A DNA stretch of 64,000 nt from Desulfovibrio sp. JY (GCA_021730285.1 CP082962.1:3543501-3607500); one strand, 5' to 3'. Positions 1-8,815 are shown, numbered from the stretch's first letter. Translations and numbers: made by a program. The notes: a model not told the origin generated them from the letters alone.

Positions 1-1
1 C

Positions 2-568
2 CACGTGGCCGTCTGCGACGCCTCGGGCCATGCCTGCCGCAGCTTCGAGCAGGGCGAGACCGTCTCCATTTTCTGCCGCTACGCCGTCGCCCATGACCTG
101 GAAGTGGCCGTGGCCGGCGTGGAGATCATAAACGACAAGCGCGTCATCGTGTTCGGCAAGAACACCCTGCAATTTAACTGCGAACACCCGACCGCCACCC
201 CGGCCGGGGCAAGCCTGCGCGTGCGCTTCGATATCAGCCTGGACCTGGCTCCCGGCGAATATACCTTCAACCTTGGCTTTTCGGCCCTGAGCCTCGCGGA
301 CTTCAACCGCCGCTCGAACCTTTCCCATCAGGAACTGGAGAGCCGCACCACCGTCATCTCCATCCTGACCAAGGCCGGGGATCTCATGGTCACCTTCCGC
401 AGCCGCGACACCACGCCCGTGCAGCTCACCCACCACGGCGTGGCCAACCTGCCCGGACAGGCGGCCATGCGGCTGTATGGTGGCGGCGGGGAAGGCCGCC
501 GGGGCGCTGCCCCGGGCCCCGGCAGGGGAGGCTCTGCCTCCCCTGCACCCCTTCGCCGGGGGACTTGA
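2..568 (+). CDS. Wzt-like polysaccharide exporter ATPase, C-terminal fragment (5' truncated)
   Basis: The frame is open from the window edge, so only the last 188 residues are seen. They resemble the C-terminal carbohydrate-binding beta-sandwich that follows the ATPase domain in Wzt-type O-antigen ABC transporters: a GETVSI strand, a conserved V(I)xGKNT segment near visible residue 58 and an APGEYTFNLGF strand. In that family the domain reads the capped end of the glycan before export. The glycosyltransferase genes downstream fit this. The last ~30 residues are Gly/Pro/Arg-rich and lie inside a repeat mosaic, so the original stop was probably near position 480 and the present tail was added by the repeat. 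The family call is from motifs only; the ATPase half is outside the window. Confidence 0.62.
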   Translation, partial: HVAVCDASGHACRSFEQGETVSIFCRYAVAHDLEVAVAGVEIINDKRVIVFGKNTLQFNCEHPTATPAGASLRVRFDISLDLAPGEYTFNLGFSALSLADFNRRSNLSHQELESRTTVISILTKAGDLMVTFRSRDTTPVQLTHHGVANLPGQAAMRLYGGGGEGRRGAAPGPGRGGSASPAPLRRGT

Positions 569-822
569 TGTCCCCCGGACCCCCTTTTACCGGGGTGGGG
601 TAGGGTGCCGAGTTTTTGGGGAACGGCGGGGCCTCGACGTTTGTCGCCGCAATCGGCCCGGCGGCACGAGGGGCTGGGGCCCCTCGACGCCGGACGCGAT
701 TGCGGCGACAAGGTGCGCCAGCGGCGAAGCGCCGCATGGAAGAATTTAAGGAATAGGGCGAACGGAATGGAAGATAGCGCATTCCTCTATCCCCTTTAAG
801 AGTTTTTGGGGAGGGTGGGGGT
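481..822. repeat. Intergenic repeat mosaic, copy 1
   Basis: This GC-rich stretch holds successive hairpins: CTCTGCCTCC-type repeats near 530, a GGGGGACttgatGTCCCCC hairpin near 560-580, the large nested hairpin at 641-711, a small GGCGaaGCGCC-type hairpin near 721-735, and a final CCCTTTAAGAGTTTTTGGGG tag at 792-811 leading into the palindrome at 823-868. The last ~45 bases closely match those before the palindrome at 51832. Apart from the 3' end of the Wzt-like gene, no coding sequence is convincing here. Confidence 0.7.
641..711. repeat. Nested perfect hairpin (cruciform or RNA structure)
   Basis: Three nested perfect arm pairs are visible: outer 641-655 with 697-711 (15 bp, TTGTCGCCGCAATCG and its complement), middle 658-663 with 688-693 (CCGGCG/CGCCGG), and inner 668-674 with 679-685 (GAGGGGC/GCCCCTC). 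There is no T-run after either arm, so it is not a standard intrinsic terminator. The hairpin at 51672-51740 has the same three-tier layout with different sequence. Confidence 0.75.
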
Positions 823-868
823 CCGGGGGAGGGAACCCCTTTTTGCAAAAAGGGGTTCCCTCCCCCGG
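823..868. repeat. Interspersed palindrome 1 (46 bp, perfect)
   Basis: Two 23-bp arms (CCGGGGGAGGGAACCCC then TTTTTG, and the exact complement) meet with no loop. It belongs to the CCGGGGGAGGG subtype, with the AAGAGTTTTTGGGG tag on its left. It is one of only two copies that sit just upstream of a plus-strand start (906) rather than behind the 3' end of a gene in the usual polarity. Confidence 0.85.
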
Positions 869-905
869 TTCCACCTCTTCTTCCTCTCCTCCCCAAGGAG
901 CCACA

Positions 906-3497
906 ATGCGGCAGTGTTGGTGCGGAACGGGCGGGCTGGAGCCTTATAGCGACGGGTACATGTTGTGTCCGGCCTGTGGCACGTTGGTGTCTCGGGAGGA
1001 TCGCGAGGAAGGCTATGGCCGCGACTATTGGTTCGGGCACCAGGAGTCCGATCTGGGCCAGCCGACCATCGAGACCCGGGCGCGGCTGGATTTGCCCGAG
1101 CGGTGCGTCTATTGGCTGCGGCGGTTCTTGAAGGCCTGTCTGCCGCCCGGCGACGTGCTGGAACTGGGCTGTGCCCATGGCGGTTTTACGGCGCTGTTGG
1201 GCAAGGCCGGATTTCGGGCGCGCGGATTGGAGCTGGACGCCTCCGTTGCCGGGATCGCCGGCGGACTTTTTGGCGTGACGGTGCTGTCCGGTCCGCTGGA
1301 GGAGCAGGAGATCGCGCCGGGGAGCCTTTGCGCCGTGGTGCTTATGGACGTGCTGGAGCATCTGCCCGATCCGGTGGAGATGTTGCGCCGCGTGGGCACG
1401 CTTCTGGCTCCGGGCGGCATCGTTTTTGTCCAAACGCCCCGGTTTCCGGCCGGCATGGCCCATGAACGGCTTCTGACCGAGGGCAATCCGTTTTCGCGCA
1501 TGTTGCTGCCGGCGGAGCATCTGTATCTGTACAGCGAAAAGGCCGTGCGCGAACTCTTCAGCTTTGCCGGGCTGGGGCATTTCCGCTTCGAGACGCCGCT
1601 TTTCCCCTACGACATGCTGTTCGTGGCCGGACGGCAGGAAATTGCCGACCATGGCCGGGAGGCTGTGGAGAAGGTCCTTTGCGCCACGCCGGACGGTCGC
1701 ATGATCCAGGCCATGCTGGACCTGACCGGCCGGGCCGAGGCGGCCGAGAAGCAGGCGGCGGAGTTGTGCGGAGCCGAAGCGGCGAGCCTGGGCGGCCTGG
1801 AAGGCGTGATCCGCGAGACGGCCTCGGGCTGGACGGCTCAGGGACGGCTGCCGCGCCTTGTCAACAAGGTGCTTTTGCGCTGGGGCCGGGCGGCCTGGGC
1901 TTTCAATAAAGCCGTCAAGTACGTGCTGGCCGCGCCCGGGTTGCGTCGGGAGCTTGCGGCGCGGGATACGGCCGGGGACATCCTGGTGGCCGTGGACCTG
2001 ACGCCGGTGCTCCCTGGCGGGGACAACGGCGGGGCCAAGCTCATGACCATCCTGCTGCTCCATGCCCTGCGCGACATGCGACCGCACTGGCGATTCGTAT
2101 GCATTGTCTCGGACGCGGCGTATGACGAGTTGTCGCACCTGGACGCGCCCAACATGGAGCGCGTCAAAGTGGGCGCGGTCGGGGCGGGCAAGGCGCTGTC
2201 GCACTGGCAGGGCAAAAAGGTGGACCTGCTCTTTTGTCCCTTCACCATGCCCTATTTCCATCATCCCGACGTGCCGGCCGTTTCGGTCATCTACGACCTG
2301 CAATACGCCTATTATCCACAGTTTTTCAGCCCCGACGAGGAAGCCGGCCGGGAGCGGACGTTCCTGACCGCCGCCCGGTGTTGCGAGCGGCTGGTATGCA
2401 TTTCCGAATTCGCCCGGCGCACCGTGCTGGAACAGGGCAACGTGCCGGACGGCCGCACGGCCACGGTGCACATCTCCCTGCCCAGGCGGCTTACGCGCAC
2501 CGATGCGGCGGCTGTCGCGGCCATACGGGAACGGCTGGGGCTCGAGGGGGACGACTATCTGCTCTATCCGGCCAATTTCTGGCCCCATAAAAACCACCGC
2601 ATGCTCTTGACCGCCTTTGGCATGCTGGCCGCCGGCCGGCCGGAGCCGTTGCGGCTGGTCCTGACCGGCGCGGATACGGGCCTGCGCCAGGAACTGGGAC
2701 AGGCCGTGGCCGCCCTTGGCCTGGAGGGGCGGGCGGTCTTTGCCGGCTACGTTTCCGACGCGGACCTCTCGACGCTTCTGACCGGGGCCCGGGCCCTGGT
2801 CTTTCCCTCGCTCTTCGAGGGCTTCGGCATGCCGCTGGTCGAGGCCATGGCTGTTGGCACGCCCATCGTCTGCTCCGACGTCACCAGCCTGCCCGAGGTC
2901 GGCGGCGACGCGGCGCTGTATTTCGACCCCCGGCGACCCGACGACATCGTGGCGGCGCTGACCCGCCTGTTGGACGAGCCCGGGGTGGCCGAGGAGCTTG
3001 TGCGCAAGGGCCGAGAGCGCCTCGGCTTTTTCGGCGGCCCGGACGATATGGCCCGCAAGTACCTTGCCGTCTTCGAGGACGTGCTGGCCCGACCCGTGTC
3101 CCAGAGCACGGCCGTGCGCGGGCTCTATGGCGACGGCTGGTGCGGCTCGCGGCTGTTCGTGGCCTGCGGCCCTGCGGCCCATCGCCAATGGCTGCGGGCA
3201 CGCTTCGATCTGCCGGCCGGCGCGCCGTCGGGACAGGTGCGCATCGTGACCATGGTCAACGGCAAGCCGTACGGTAAGCCGGTGACCCTGACTCCGGGGA
3301 AATCGGCCGCTATCGACCCGGACGTGCCGCCTCATGGCGGCTACGTGGAATTTCTTTTCGAGGGCGCGCGGCGCGACGACGCCGTCGGTCCTGGGGCGGA
3401 CCGGCGCAAACTCTCCGCGCGCTGCCTGGAGCTGCGCCTGACCGACGGGGCCCGGGACGTGGACCTGCGCTATGGCGATGAGGGCAGGGCATGTTAA
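906..3497 (+). CDS. SAM-dependent methyltransferase fused to family 4 glycosyltransferase
   Basis: 863 residues. Residues 1-30 hold a possible zinc ribbon (C4, C6, C21, C24). A class I methyltransferase domain follows, with SAM motif LELGCAHGGF near residue 84. From about 356 to 730 there is a GT-B glycosyltransferase with YPANFWPHKNH and the donor-binding block LFEGFGMPLVEAM near 635. The last ~130 residues look beta-rich and are unassigned. The product probably builds or caps a surface glycan. The ATG at 906 is chosen because AAGGAG ends 5 bases before it; the frame stays open to 843, but that extension reads through the palindrome. The stop overlaps the next gene (ATGTTAA), so the three glycosyltransferase genes are one operon. 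Confidence 0.85.
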   Translation: MRQCWCGTGGLEPYSDGYMLCPACGTLVSREDREEGYGRDYWFGHQESDLGQPTIETRARLDLPERCVYWLRRFLKACLPPGDVLELGCAHGGFTALLGKAGFRARGLELDASVAGIAGGLFGVTVLSGPLEEQEIAPGSLCAVVLMDVLEHLPDPVEMLRRVGTLLAPGGIVFVQTPRFPAGMAHERLLTEGNPFSRMLLPAEHLYLYSEKAVRELFSFAGLGHFRFETPLFPYDMLFVAGRQEIADHGREAVEKVLCATPDGRMIQAMLDLTGRAEAAEKQAAELCGAEAASLGGLEGVIRETASGWTAQGRLPRLVNKVLLRWGRAAWAFNKAVKYVLAAPGLRRELAARDTAGDILVAVDLTPVLPGGDNGGAKLMTILLLHALRDMRPHWRFVCIVSDAAYDELSHLDAPNMERVKVGAVGAGKALSHWQGKKVDLLFCPFTMPYFHHPDVPAVSVIYDLQYAYYPQFFSPDEEAGRERTFLTAARCCERLVCISEFARRTVLEQGNVPDGRTATVHISLPRRLTRTDAAAVAAIRERLGLEGDDYLLYPANFWPHKNHRMLLTAFGMLAAGRPEPLRLVLTGADTGLRQELGQAVAALGLEGRAVFAGYVSDADLSTLLTGARALVFPSLFEGFGMPLVEAMAVGTPIVCSDVTSLPEVGGDAALYFDPRRPDDIVAALTRLLDEPGVAEELVRKGRERLGFFGGPDDMARKYLAVFEDVLARPVSQSTAVRGLYGDGWCGSRLFVACGPAAHRQWLRARFDLPAGAPSGQVRIVTMVNGKPYGKPVTLTPGKSAAIDPDVPPHGGYVEFLFEGARRDDAVGPGADRRKLSARCLELRLTDGARDVDLRYGDEGRAC

Positions 3498-4378
3498 GCG
3501 TCAGCGCCATCACCCCGTCCTACAACCAGGGGCGCTTCATCGGCCGTACCATCGAAAGCGTGCTGTCCCAGCAAGGCGCGTTCGACCTGGAATACGTGGT
3601 CATGGACGGCGGCAGCACGGACGAGACCGTCTCGATTTTACAAAGCTACGGCGGCCGGCTGCGCTACCGTTCCGAGCGCGACAAGGGGCAGCCCGACGCC
3701 ATCAACAAGGGCATTGCCGCGACCACGGGCGAGGTCCTTGCCTGGCTCAATTCCGACGACGTCTACTCCCCCGGAACCCTTCAAGCGGTGCTTGAGGTTT
3801 TCGAGGCCCGACCGGACGTGGATGTGGTCTACGGCGACGGCGACCATATCGATGTGGACGACGCCGTCATCGAGCCCTATCCGGCCGAACCGTTCAGCCT
3901 GGAGCGGCTCAAGGATCGCTGCATCATCTGCCAGCCGGCCGCTTTTTTCCGGCGGCGGGTGGTGGAGCGGTTCGGGGCCCTCGACCTGCGCTGGCAATAC
4001 ACCCTGGATTACGAGTTCTGGCTGCGGCTGGCCAAGGGCGGGGCGGTTTTCGCCTATCTGCCGCGAAAGCTGGCCGGCTCGCGTTTTTATCCCCAGACCA
4101 AGACCTCGGGCGCGAAGCTTAAAGTGCATGCCGAGATCAACGACATGATGGCCGCCACCTTCGGCCGGGTGCCCGACCGCTGGCTGTGCAACTACGCCCA
4201 TGCCCTGGTCCGGGAGCAGTGGAAGCTTGCCGAAAAGGGCCTGGCCTTCACTCCGGCCGTGGCCCTGGCCTCGCTCGGCGCTTCCGTTCGCTGGAACCGG
4301 GGTGTTTCGGCGGCGCTTGCCCGCACCACGCTGTCGTGGCTCACGCGCGGGCTCGTTCGTCCCGGCGGGACGCTATGA
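3491..4378 (+). CDS. Family 2 glycosyltransferase
   Basis: 295 residues with a GT-A fold: ITPSYNQGRFIGRTIESVLSQ at the N-terminus binds the nucleotide, MDGGSTDET follows near residue 38, and WLNSDDVYSPGTL near 92 supplies the DxD-like metal/nucleotide site (SDD). Such enzymes add a sugar from a nucleotide donor to a growing lipid-linked glycan on the cytoplasmic face. It overlaps the gene before it by 7 bases and the one after it by 4 (ATGA), so translation is probably coupled. The donor and acceptor sugars cannot be read from the sequence. Confidence 0.9.
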   Translation: MLSVSAITPSYNQGRFIGRTIESVLSQQGAFDLEYVVMDGGSTDETVSILQSYGGRLRYRSERDKGQPDAINKGIAATTGEVLAWLNSDDVYSPGTLQAVLEVFEARPDVDVVYGDGDHIDVDDAVIEPYPAEPFSLERLKDRCIICQPAAFFRRRVVERFGALDLRWQYTLDYEFWLRLAKGGAVFAYLPRKLAGSRFYPQTKTSGAKLKVHAEINDMMAATFGRVPDRWLCNYAHALVREQWKLAEKGLAFTPAVALASLGASVRWNRGVSAALARTTLSWLTRGLVRPGGTL

Positions 4379-5529
4379 AAATCGGCTTCGACGTGTCCCA
4401 GACCGGCGCTGGCAAGGCGGGTTGCGGCTATTTCGCCGCCGGCCTGCTTGCCGCCCTGGCTGCCGTCGACCGGGACAACGACTACGTGCTCTATCCGGCC
4501 TTTGGGGATTTCTGGTGGGAATCCCGGCCCAAGGCTTGCCTGCGTCCGGCCGGAAGCCGCTTTCGCCTGGGGCCGACCTTTCGTCGGTTCTGGAATCAGA
4601 AACGCTTTTTCCGCCAGCCGCCGGCCGATTTCGAAGCCAGGCTCGGCAACCCGGATATTGTCCACGCCAACAATTTCTTTTGTCCCACGGGGCTTGCCCG
4701 CGCCCGGCTTGTCTACACGCTCTACGACCTGTCGTTTCTGGACAACCCGGTCTGGACCACTGAGGGCAACCGCACCGGCTGTTTCGACGGCGTGTTCCGG
4801 GCCGCGACCACGGCGGATTACGTGGTGTCCATCTCCGAATATTCCCTCGACCACTTCTTGAGGATTTTTCCGCAGTATCCGCGATCCCGGGCGGTTGTCG
4901 CGCCCCTGGCCAGCCGCTTTTCGACCGCTTCGCCGCAGGCCCGGCCGCGTAACGCCGACGCTCTCGCGCCCGGGGGCTATTGGCTTTGTGTGGGCACCAT
5001 CGAGCCGCGCAAGAACCATGAGCGGCTCTTTGCTGCCTACGCCGCCTGGCGCAAGGAAACGGGTGGGGAGATGCCGCTGGTCCTGGCCGGGGGCAAGGGC
5101 TGGCTCATGGACGATGTGGCCCGCACGGTGGGGGAACTCGGCATTGCCGACCATCTCGTTTTTACGGGCTATGTGTCCGACGCCGAGCTGGCCTGGCTCT
5201 ACGCCAACTGCCACGCCTTTCTCTATCCCTCGCTTTTCGAGGGCTTCGGCCTGCCGGTGCTGGAGGCCATGAACCTTGGCGCGGCGGTCATCTGTTCCGA
5301 CGCCACGTCCCTGCCCGAGGTGGCGGGGGAGGCGGCCATCATGGTCGATCCGCTGGATGTGGCGGGACTGGCCCAGGCCATGGCGAAGCTCGCGGACGTT
5401 GCCGCCTTGCGGGAAGCGCTGCGGCAGAAATCACTGGCCCGGGCCGGGCTTTTTTCCTGGGAGCGCACGGCGCAGGTTGTGCGCGACGCTTACGCCGCCT
5501 GTGCCGCGCTGCCGCGATTGGGTGCCTGA
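4375..5529 (+). CDS. Family 4 (GT1-superfamily) glycosyltransferase
   Basis: 384 residues, GT-B fold. The C-terminal half carries WLCVGTIEPRKNHERL (acceptor-side hinge of the UDP/GDP-sugar domain) and the donor block SLFEGFGLPVLEAM, the EX7E motif of this family. The start MKIGFDVSQTGAGKAG overlaps the upstream stop as ATGA; a longer open frame upstream lies inside the previous gene and is rejected. Its C-terminal half resembles the glycosyltransferase half of the 906-3497 protein (CSDATSLPEV against CSDVTSLPEV), so the two are likely paralogues acting on one polysaccharide. Confidence 0.9.
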   Translation: MKIGFDVSQTGAGKAGCGYFAAGLLAALAAVDRDNDYVLYPAFGDFWWESRPKACLRPAGSRFRLGPTFRRFWNQKRFFRQPPADFEARLGNPDIVHANNFFCPTGLARARLVYTLYDLSFLDNPVWTTEGNRTGCFDGVFRAATTADYVVSISEYSLDHFLRIFPQYPRSRAVVAPLASRFSTASPQARPRNADALAPGGYWLCVGTIEPRKNHERLFAAYAAWRKETGGEMPLVLAGGKGWLMDDVARTVGELGIADHLVFTGYVSDAELAWLYANCHAFLYPSLFEGFGLPVLEAMNLGAAVICSDATSLPEVAGEAAIMVDPLDVAGLAQAMAKLADVAALREALRQKSLARAGLFSWERTAQVVRDAYAACAALPRLGA

Positions 5530-5591
5530 CCGGACACGGCCAGGAAACAGCATTTTCTTCATCCATCAGTCTTTTCAATAGTTTTTAGAAA

Positions 5592-5608
5592 ATGCAACTC
5601 TTTTGCAT
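5592..5608. promoter_or_regulatory. Candidate zinc-regulator box 1
   Basis: ATGCAACTCTTTTGCAT is an inverted repeat with arms ATGCAA/TTGCAT around five bases, 84 bases before znuA. The same core recurs at 5638-5654. Arrangement and context suggest the operator of the Fur-family protein encoded at the end of this operon; that link is inferred. Confidence 0.65.
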
Positions 5609-5637
5609 TTTGAGGACCGGTGAGGCTTGACTTTGCC

Positions 5638-5654
5638 ATGCAACTCTGTTGCAT
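5638..5654. promoter_or_regulatory. Candidate zinc-regulator box 2
   Basis: ATGCAACTCTGTTGCAT differs from box 1 at a single central base and lies 46 bases from it centre to centre. It begins a few bases after a TTGACT (5627-5632) that could be a -35 element, so a bound regulator would cover the -10 region. Repression under zinc sufficiency is the natural reading. Confidence 0.65.
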
Positions 5655-5692
5655 CTGCCTTTACCCTGCCCGCGCAGGGAAAAGGAGCTGCC

Positions 5693-6646
5693 ATGAAACG
5701 CCTCATGTTGTTGCTGGCGGGACTGCTGTTCGCGGCCGCCGTGCCGGCCCAGGCCAAAATGCTGGTCGCCGTCAGCATCGCGCCCCAGGCCTATTTCCTC
5801 AAACAGATCGCCGGCGACCGGGCCGACGCCCTGGTCATGGTCCCGGCCGGAACCGATGCCCACACCTATGAGCCCAAACCCCGGCAACTGGCCGAACTCG
5901 GCAAGGCGGCCGTCTATTTCGGCATCGGCATGGATTTCGAGAACGCCTGGCTGCCCCGGTTCAAGGCCGCCAGCCCGAAGATGGCTATCGTGCCTACCGA
6001 CGCGGGCATCGAAAAAATGCCCATGCTCGCCCATGACCACGAGGCTGAGGAACACGAACACGAGCATGCAGCGGAAGGCCAGGACCACGACAAGGCCGGC
6101 CATGCCGAGGCCCACGGCCATCACCACCACGCGGGAGAACCCGATCCCCATATCTGGCTGTCGCCGGAACTGGCCAAGAAAATCGGGGCCAACATGCGCG
6201 ACGGCCTGATTGCGGCCGATCCCGCCGGCGCGGCCGACTACCGGGCCGGCTACGAGCGCTTCGCTTCCTCGTGCGACGCCCTTGACGCCGCGATAAAAAA
6301 AGAGTTTGCCGGTCTGCCCCCCGGGGAACATGTTTTCATGGTCTTCCACCCTTCCTGGGGGTATTTTGCCCGGGATTACGGTCTGACCCAGGAGCCCATC
6401 GAGCAGCTCGGCCGCGAACCCGGCCCCCGGGCCCTGGCCACGCTGGTCAAGGAAGCCAAAAAGGATAACGTCAAAGTGATTTTCGTGCAGCCCGAAATGA
6501 GCGCCAGGCAGGCCGAGACCATCGCCCAGTCCATCGGCGGGACCGTGGCCACCCTCGATCCCCTGGCCGCCGACTGGGCGGACAACCTCACCAAGGCGGC
6601 AAAGGCCATACGCCAGGGCATGGCCGGTCCGTCGGAGGCCAAGTGA
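5693..6646 (+). CDS. znuA: Zinc ABC transporter, substrate-binding protein
   Basis: 317 residues with a signal peptide (about residues 1-20, ending AQA). DAHTYEPKPRQ near residue 55 and DPHIWLSPE near 152 hold metal-ligand histidines of cluster 9 binding proteins. Between them, residues ~113-149 form a His/Asp/Glu-rich loop typical of zinc-specific ZnuA. The mature protein would capture Zn2+ in the periplasm and pass it to ZnuB. The start at MKRLML is set by AAAGGAG 6 bases upstream; the longer frame would lack a proper signal peptide. It overlaps znuC by 4 bases. Manganese as substrate cannot be excluded, but the histidine loop favours zinc. Confidence 0.93.
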   Translation: MKRLMLLLAGLLFAAAVPAQAKMLVAVSIAPQAYFLKQIAGDRADALVMVPAGTDAHTYEPKPRQLAELGKAAVYFGIGMDFENAWLPRFKAASPKMAIVPTDAGIEKMPMLAHDHEAEEHEHEHAAEGQDHDKAGHAEAHGHHHHAGEPDPHIWLSPELAKKIGANMRDGLIAADPAGAADYRAGYERFASSCDALDAAIKKEFAGLPPGEHVFMVFHPSWGYFARDYGLTQEPIEQLGREPGPRALATLVKEAKKDNVKVIFVQPEMSARQAETIAQSIGGTVATLDPLAADWADNLTKAAKAIRQGMAGPSEAK

Positions 6647-7434
6647 GCGAAGCCGTCGTCGACATCCGCGACTTGACGTTCGCCTACAACGGTCAGGCGG
6701 CCCTCTCGGGGGTCAGCCTGGCCGTTGCCCCTGGTGACCGGCTGGCCGTGCTCGGCCCGAATGGCGGCGGCAAGACCACGCTGTTAAAGCTCATCCTCGG
6801 CATCCTGCAGCCGACGTCCGGCACCATCCGCGTTTTCGGCCGCGAGCCCGGACGCCAAAGCGCCCGTATCGGCTACGTGCCCCAGCGCCTGGAAGGCGTG
6901 GCCGAGCGCAAGGACCTGCCCATACGGGTGCGCGAGGTGGCGCTGATGGGCCTGCTTGCCTCGGGCAGATACGGCTTTCGGTTCAGTCGCGACGAAATGC
7001 GACGGGCTGATGCCGCGCTTACCCGCGTGGAAATGCTGCCCTTGGCCGACAAGCGCTTTTGCGAGCTTTCCGGCGGCCAGAAACAGCGAACGCTCATTGC
7101 CCGGGCCCTGGTTTCCGACCCGGACCTGCTCATCCTCGACGAGCCCACGGCCAATATCGACCCCCAGGGCAAATTCTGTCTTTACGAGGTGCTCTCGCGC
7201 ATCGGCCAGGGCGTGACTTCCCTGGTCGTCAGCCATGATCTCAGCATCCTGGCCGCCGGGGTCACGGCCGTTGCCTGCGTCAACGCCCGGGTGCTCTACG
7301 CCCCGCAGCCGAAGCTCACCCAGGAGATGGTGGACCTGCTCTACGGCGTTCACAGCCACACCTGTCCCCTGGACGCCTATCTGCGCCGCATCACGCCCGA
7401 ACTGGCCGGCCTTACCCCCCTGGAGACGCGATGA
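6643..7434 (+). CDS. znuC: Zinc ABC transporter, ATP-binding protein
   Basis: 263 residues. Walker A is GPNGGGKTT near residue 38, the ABC signature LSGGQKQR near 142, Walker B LLILDEP near 161, and the switch His follows in VVSHDLS. It would energise zinc import through ZnuB. The GTG start overlaps the znuA stop (GTGA) and its stop overlaps znuB (ATGA), so the three transporter genes are translationally coupled. The length suits the family. Confidence 0.93.
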   Translation: MSEAVVDIRDLTFAYNGQAALSGVSLAVAPGDRLAVLGPNGGGKTTLLKLILGILQPTSGTIRVFGREPGRQSARIGYVPQRLEGVAERKDLPIRVREVALMGLLASGRYGFRFSRDEMRRADAALTRVEMLPLADKRFCELSGGQKQRTLIARALVSDPDLLILDEPTANIDPQGKFCLYEVLSRIGQGVTSLVVSHDLSILAAGVTAVACVNARVLYAPQPKLTQEMVDLLYGVHSHTCPLDAYLRRITPELAGLTPLETR

Positions 7435-8249
7435 TCGCGGATATGCTGACGCTGCCCTTTTTGCAGCACGCGCTTATAGCCGCGCTTTTGGCCGCCGTGT
7501 GCTGCGGTGTCATGGGCACGCTCATCGTGGCCAACCGCATGGTCTTTCTGGCCGGCGGCGCGGCCCATGCCGCCTACGGCGGGGTGGGGCTGGCCTACTT
7601 TCTGGCGCTCCCCGTACTGCCCGTCACCGTGGCCTTCACCGTGGCCGCGGCCCTGCTCATGGCCGCCGTGACACTCAAGCGTCTCGAGGACACGGACACG
7701 GTCATCGGCGTGCTCTGGGCGGCCGGCATGGCCTTCGGCATCATCCTGCTCGACCTGACCCCGGGCTACAAACCCGACCTCATGAGCTATCTTTTCGGCA
7801 GCATCATCACCGTGCCGGTCTCCGACCTCTATGCCCTGGCCGCGCTGGCCGTGGTGCTTATCGGGCTGACGCTGCGGCACTACAACGGTTTCGTGGCCAT
7901 GGCTTTCGACCGGGAGTTCGCGGCCGTACGCGGCGCGCCGGTCAGGTTCCTGCACTATCTGCTCACGGGACTCGCCGCCGTGACGGTGGTGCTTCTCATC
8001 CGCGTGGCCGGCCTGATCCTGATCATCGCGCTTTTATCCGTGGCCCCGAGTCTGGCCATGCGCCGCGTCGCTTCCCTGGGCCGGGCCATGGTCGTCGCCT
8101 CCGTGCTCAACATCTTTTTCTGCCTGGCCGGGCTCATGCTTGCCTACCACTTCGACCTGACCTCCGGCGCGGCCATCATCGCCGTGGCCGCGGTCACCTT
8201 TTGCCTGACCCTGGCCGTGGGGTTCCTGCCCCGCCGGAAAAGCGTATAG
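7431..8249 (+). CDS. znuB: Zinc ABC transporter, membrane permease
   Basis: 272 residues, almost entirely hydrophobic with seven or eight membrane helices, in the ABC-3 family pattern: an early GGAAHAAYGGVGLAY segment, LFGSIITV in the middle, and a RVAGLILIIALLSVAPSLA coupling-loop region near the C-terminus. It forms the channel for Zn2+ from ZnuA. It overlaps znuC and is followed 8 bases later by the regulator gene. Confidence 0.92.
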   Translation: MIADMLTLPFLQHALIAALLAAVCCGVMGTLIVANRMVFLAGGAAHAAYGGVGLAYFLALPVLPVTVAFTVAAALLMAAVTLKRLEDTDTVIGVLWAAGMAFGIILLDLTPGYKPDLMSYLFGSIITVPVSDLYALAALAVVLIGLTLRHYNGFVAMAFDREFAAVRGAPVRFLHYLLTGLAAVTVVLLIRVAGLILIIALLSVAPSLAMRRVASLGRAMVVASVLNIFFCLAGLMLAYHFDLTSGAAIIAVAAVTFCLTLAVGFLPRRKSV

Positions 8250-8257
8250 GAAGGGCC

Positions 8258-8752
8258 ATGGCGGGGCAGGGACACCAGACGCCGGCGGCGGCCATGCTGG
8301 CCCGGGCGGGCATCGAACCCACGTCCTTGCGCCTGTGCGTGGCCGAGGTGCTGTCCGGGGAGGGACAGGCCCTGCCGGCGACCGACATTCTGGCCCGGGT
8401 CCGGGAGCGCCACCGGGCCAACAAGGTCACGCTCTACCGCATTCTCGATCTCTTTGTGGAAAAGGGCTTGGCCTTTCGCCACAGCTCCGGCGATAGGGCC
8501 TTTCGCTATTGCCTGGGGCCGCGCTTTTCCAGCCGGGCCCACTGCCATGCCTACTGCCTGCGTTGCGGCCGCATGGAGTGCCTGCCCGCCCCGGAGACGC
8601 TTGTGGACATGACCGCCCTTGGCGAACGCATGGCCATGGACGTGATGGGGGTGGAGGTGCGCATCGACGGCATTTGCGCCGCCTGCCGCAAAGCCGCCGA
8701 AGAGGATGGGGAGACGACCGGGCCGGTTGACGCCGAGCCGGGAAACAACTAG
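8258..8752 (+). CDS. zur: Fur-family metalloregulator, probably Zur
   Basis: 164 residues with the Fur fold: a winged helix spanning residues ~10-85 (TDILARVRERHRANKVTLYRIL) and a metal-binding dimerisation domain with HCHAYCLRCG (HxHxxCxxC-type, near residues 94-103) and a second CxxC at ICAAC near 140, which together build a structural zinc site. As last gene of a znuABC operon, in the position usual for Zur, it likely senses zinc and represses the operon through the boxes at 5592 and 5638. The ATG at 8258 follows AGGAAGGG. Fur and PerR have similar folds, so the Zur call rests on context. Confidence 0.82.
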   Translation: MAGQGHQTPAAAMLARAGIEPTSLRLCVAEVLSGEGQALPATDILARVRERHRANKVTLYRILDLFVEKGLAFRHSSGDRAFRYCLGPRFSSRAHCHAYCLRCGRMECLPAPETLVDMTALGERMAMDVMGVEVRIDGICAACRKAAEEDGETTGPVDAEPGNN

Positions 8753-8815
8753 CTTCACTGTTTCCTTACACTGGCCTTATGATTTCCCATAAAGGCCGTT
8801 TCGGATGCCATCCAC

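Noticed and set aside
426-3335. A 969-codon open frame on the minus strand opposite the methyltransferase-glycosyltransferase gene
   Set aside because: It is a GC-rich shadow: Arg/Gly/His/Pro-rich translation, no ribosome site, no motif, and the plus strand has a clear gene with domains.
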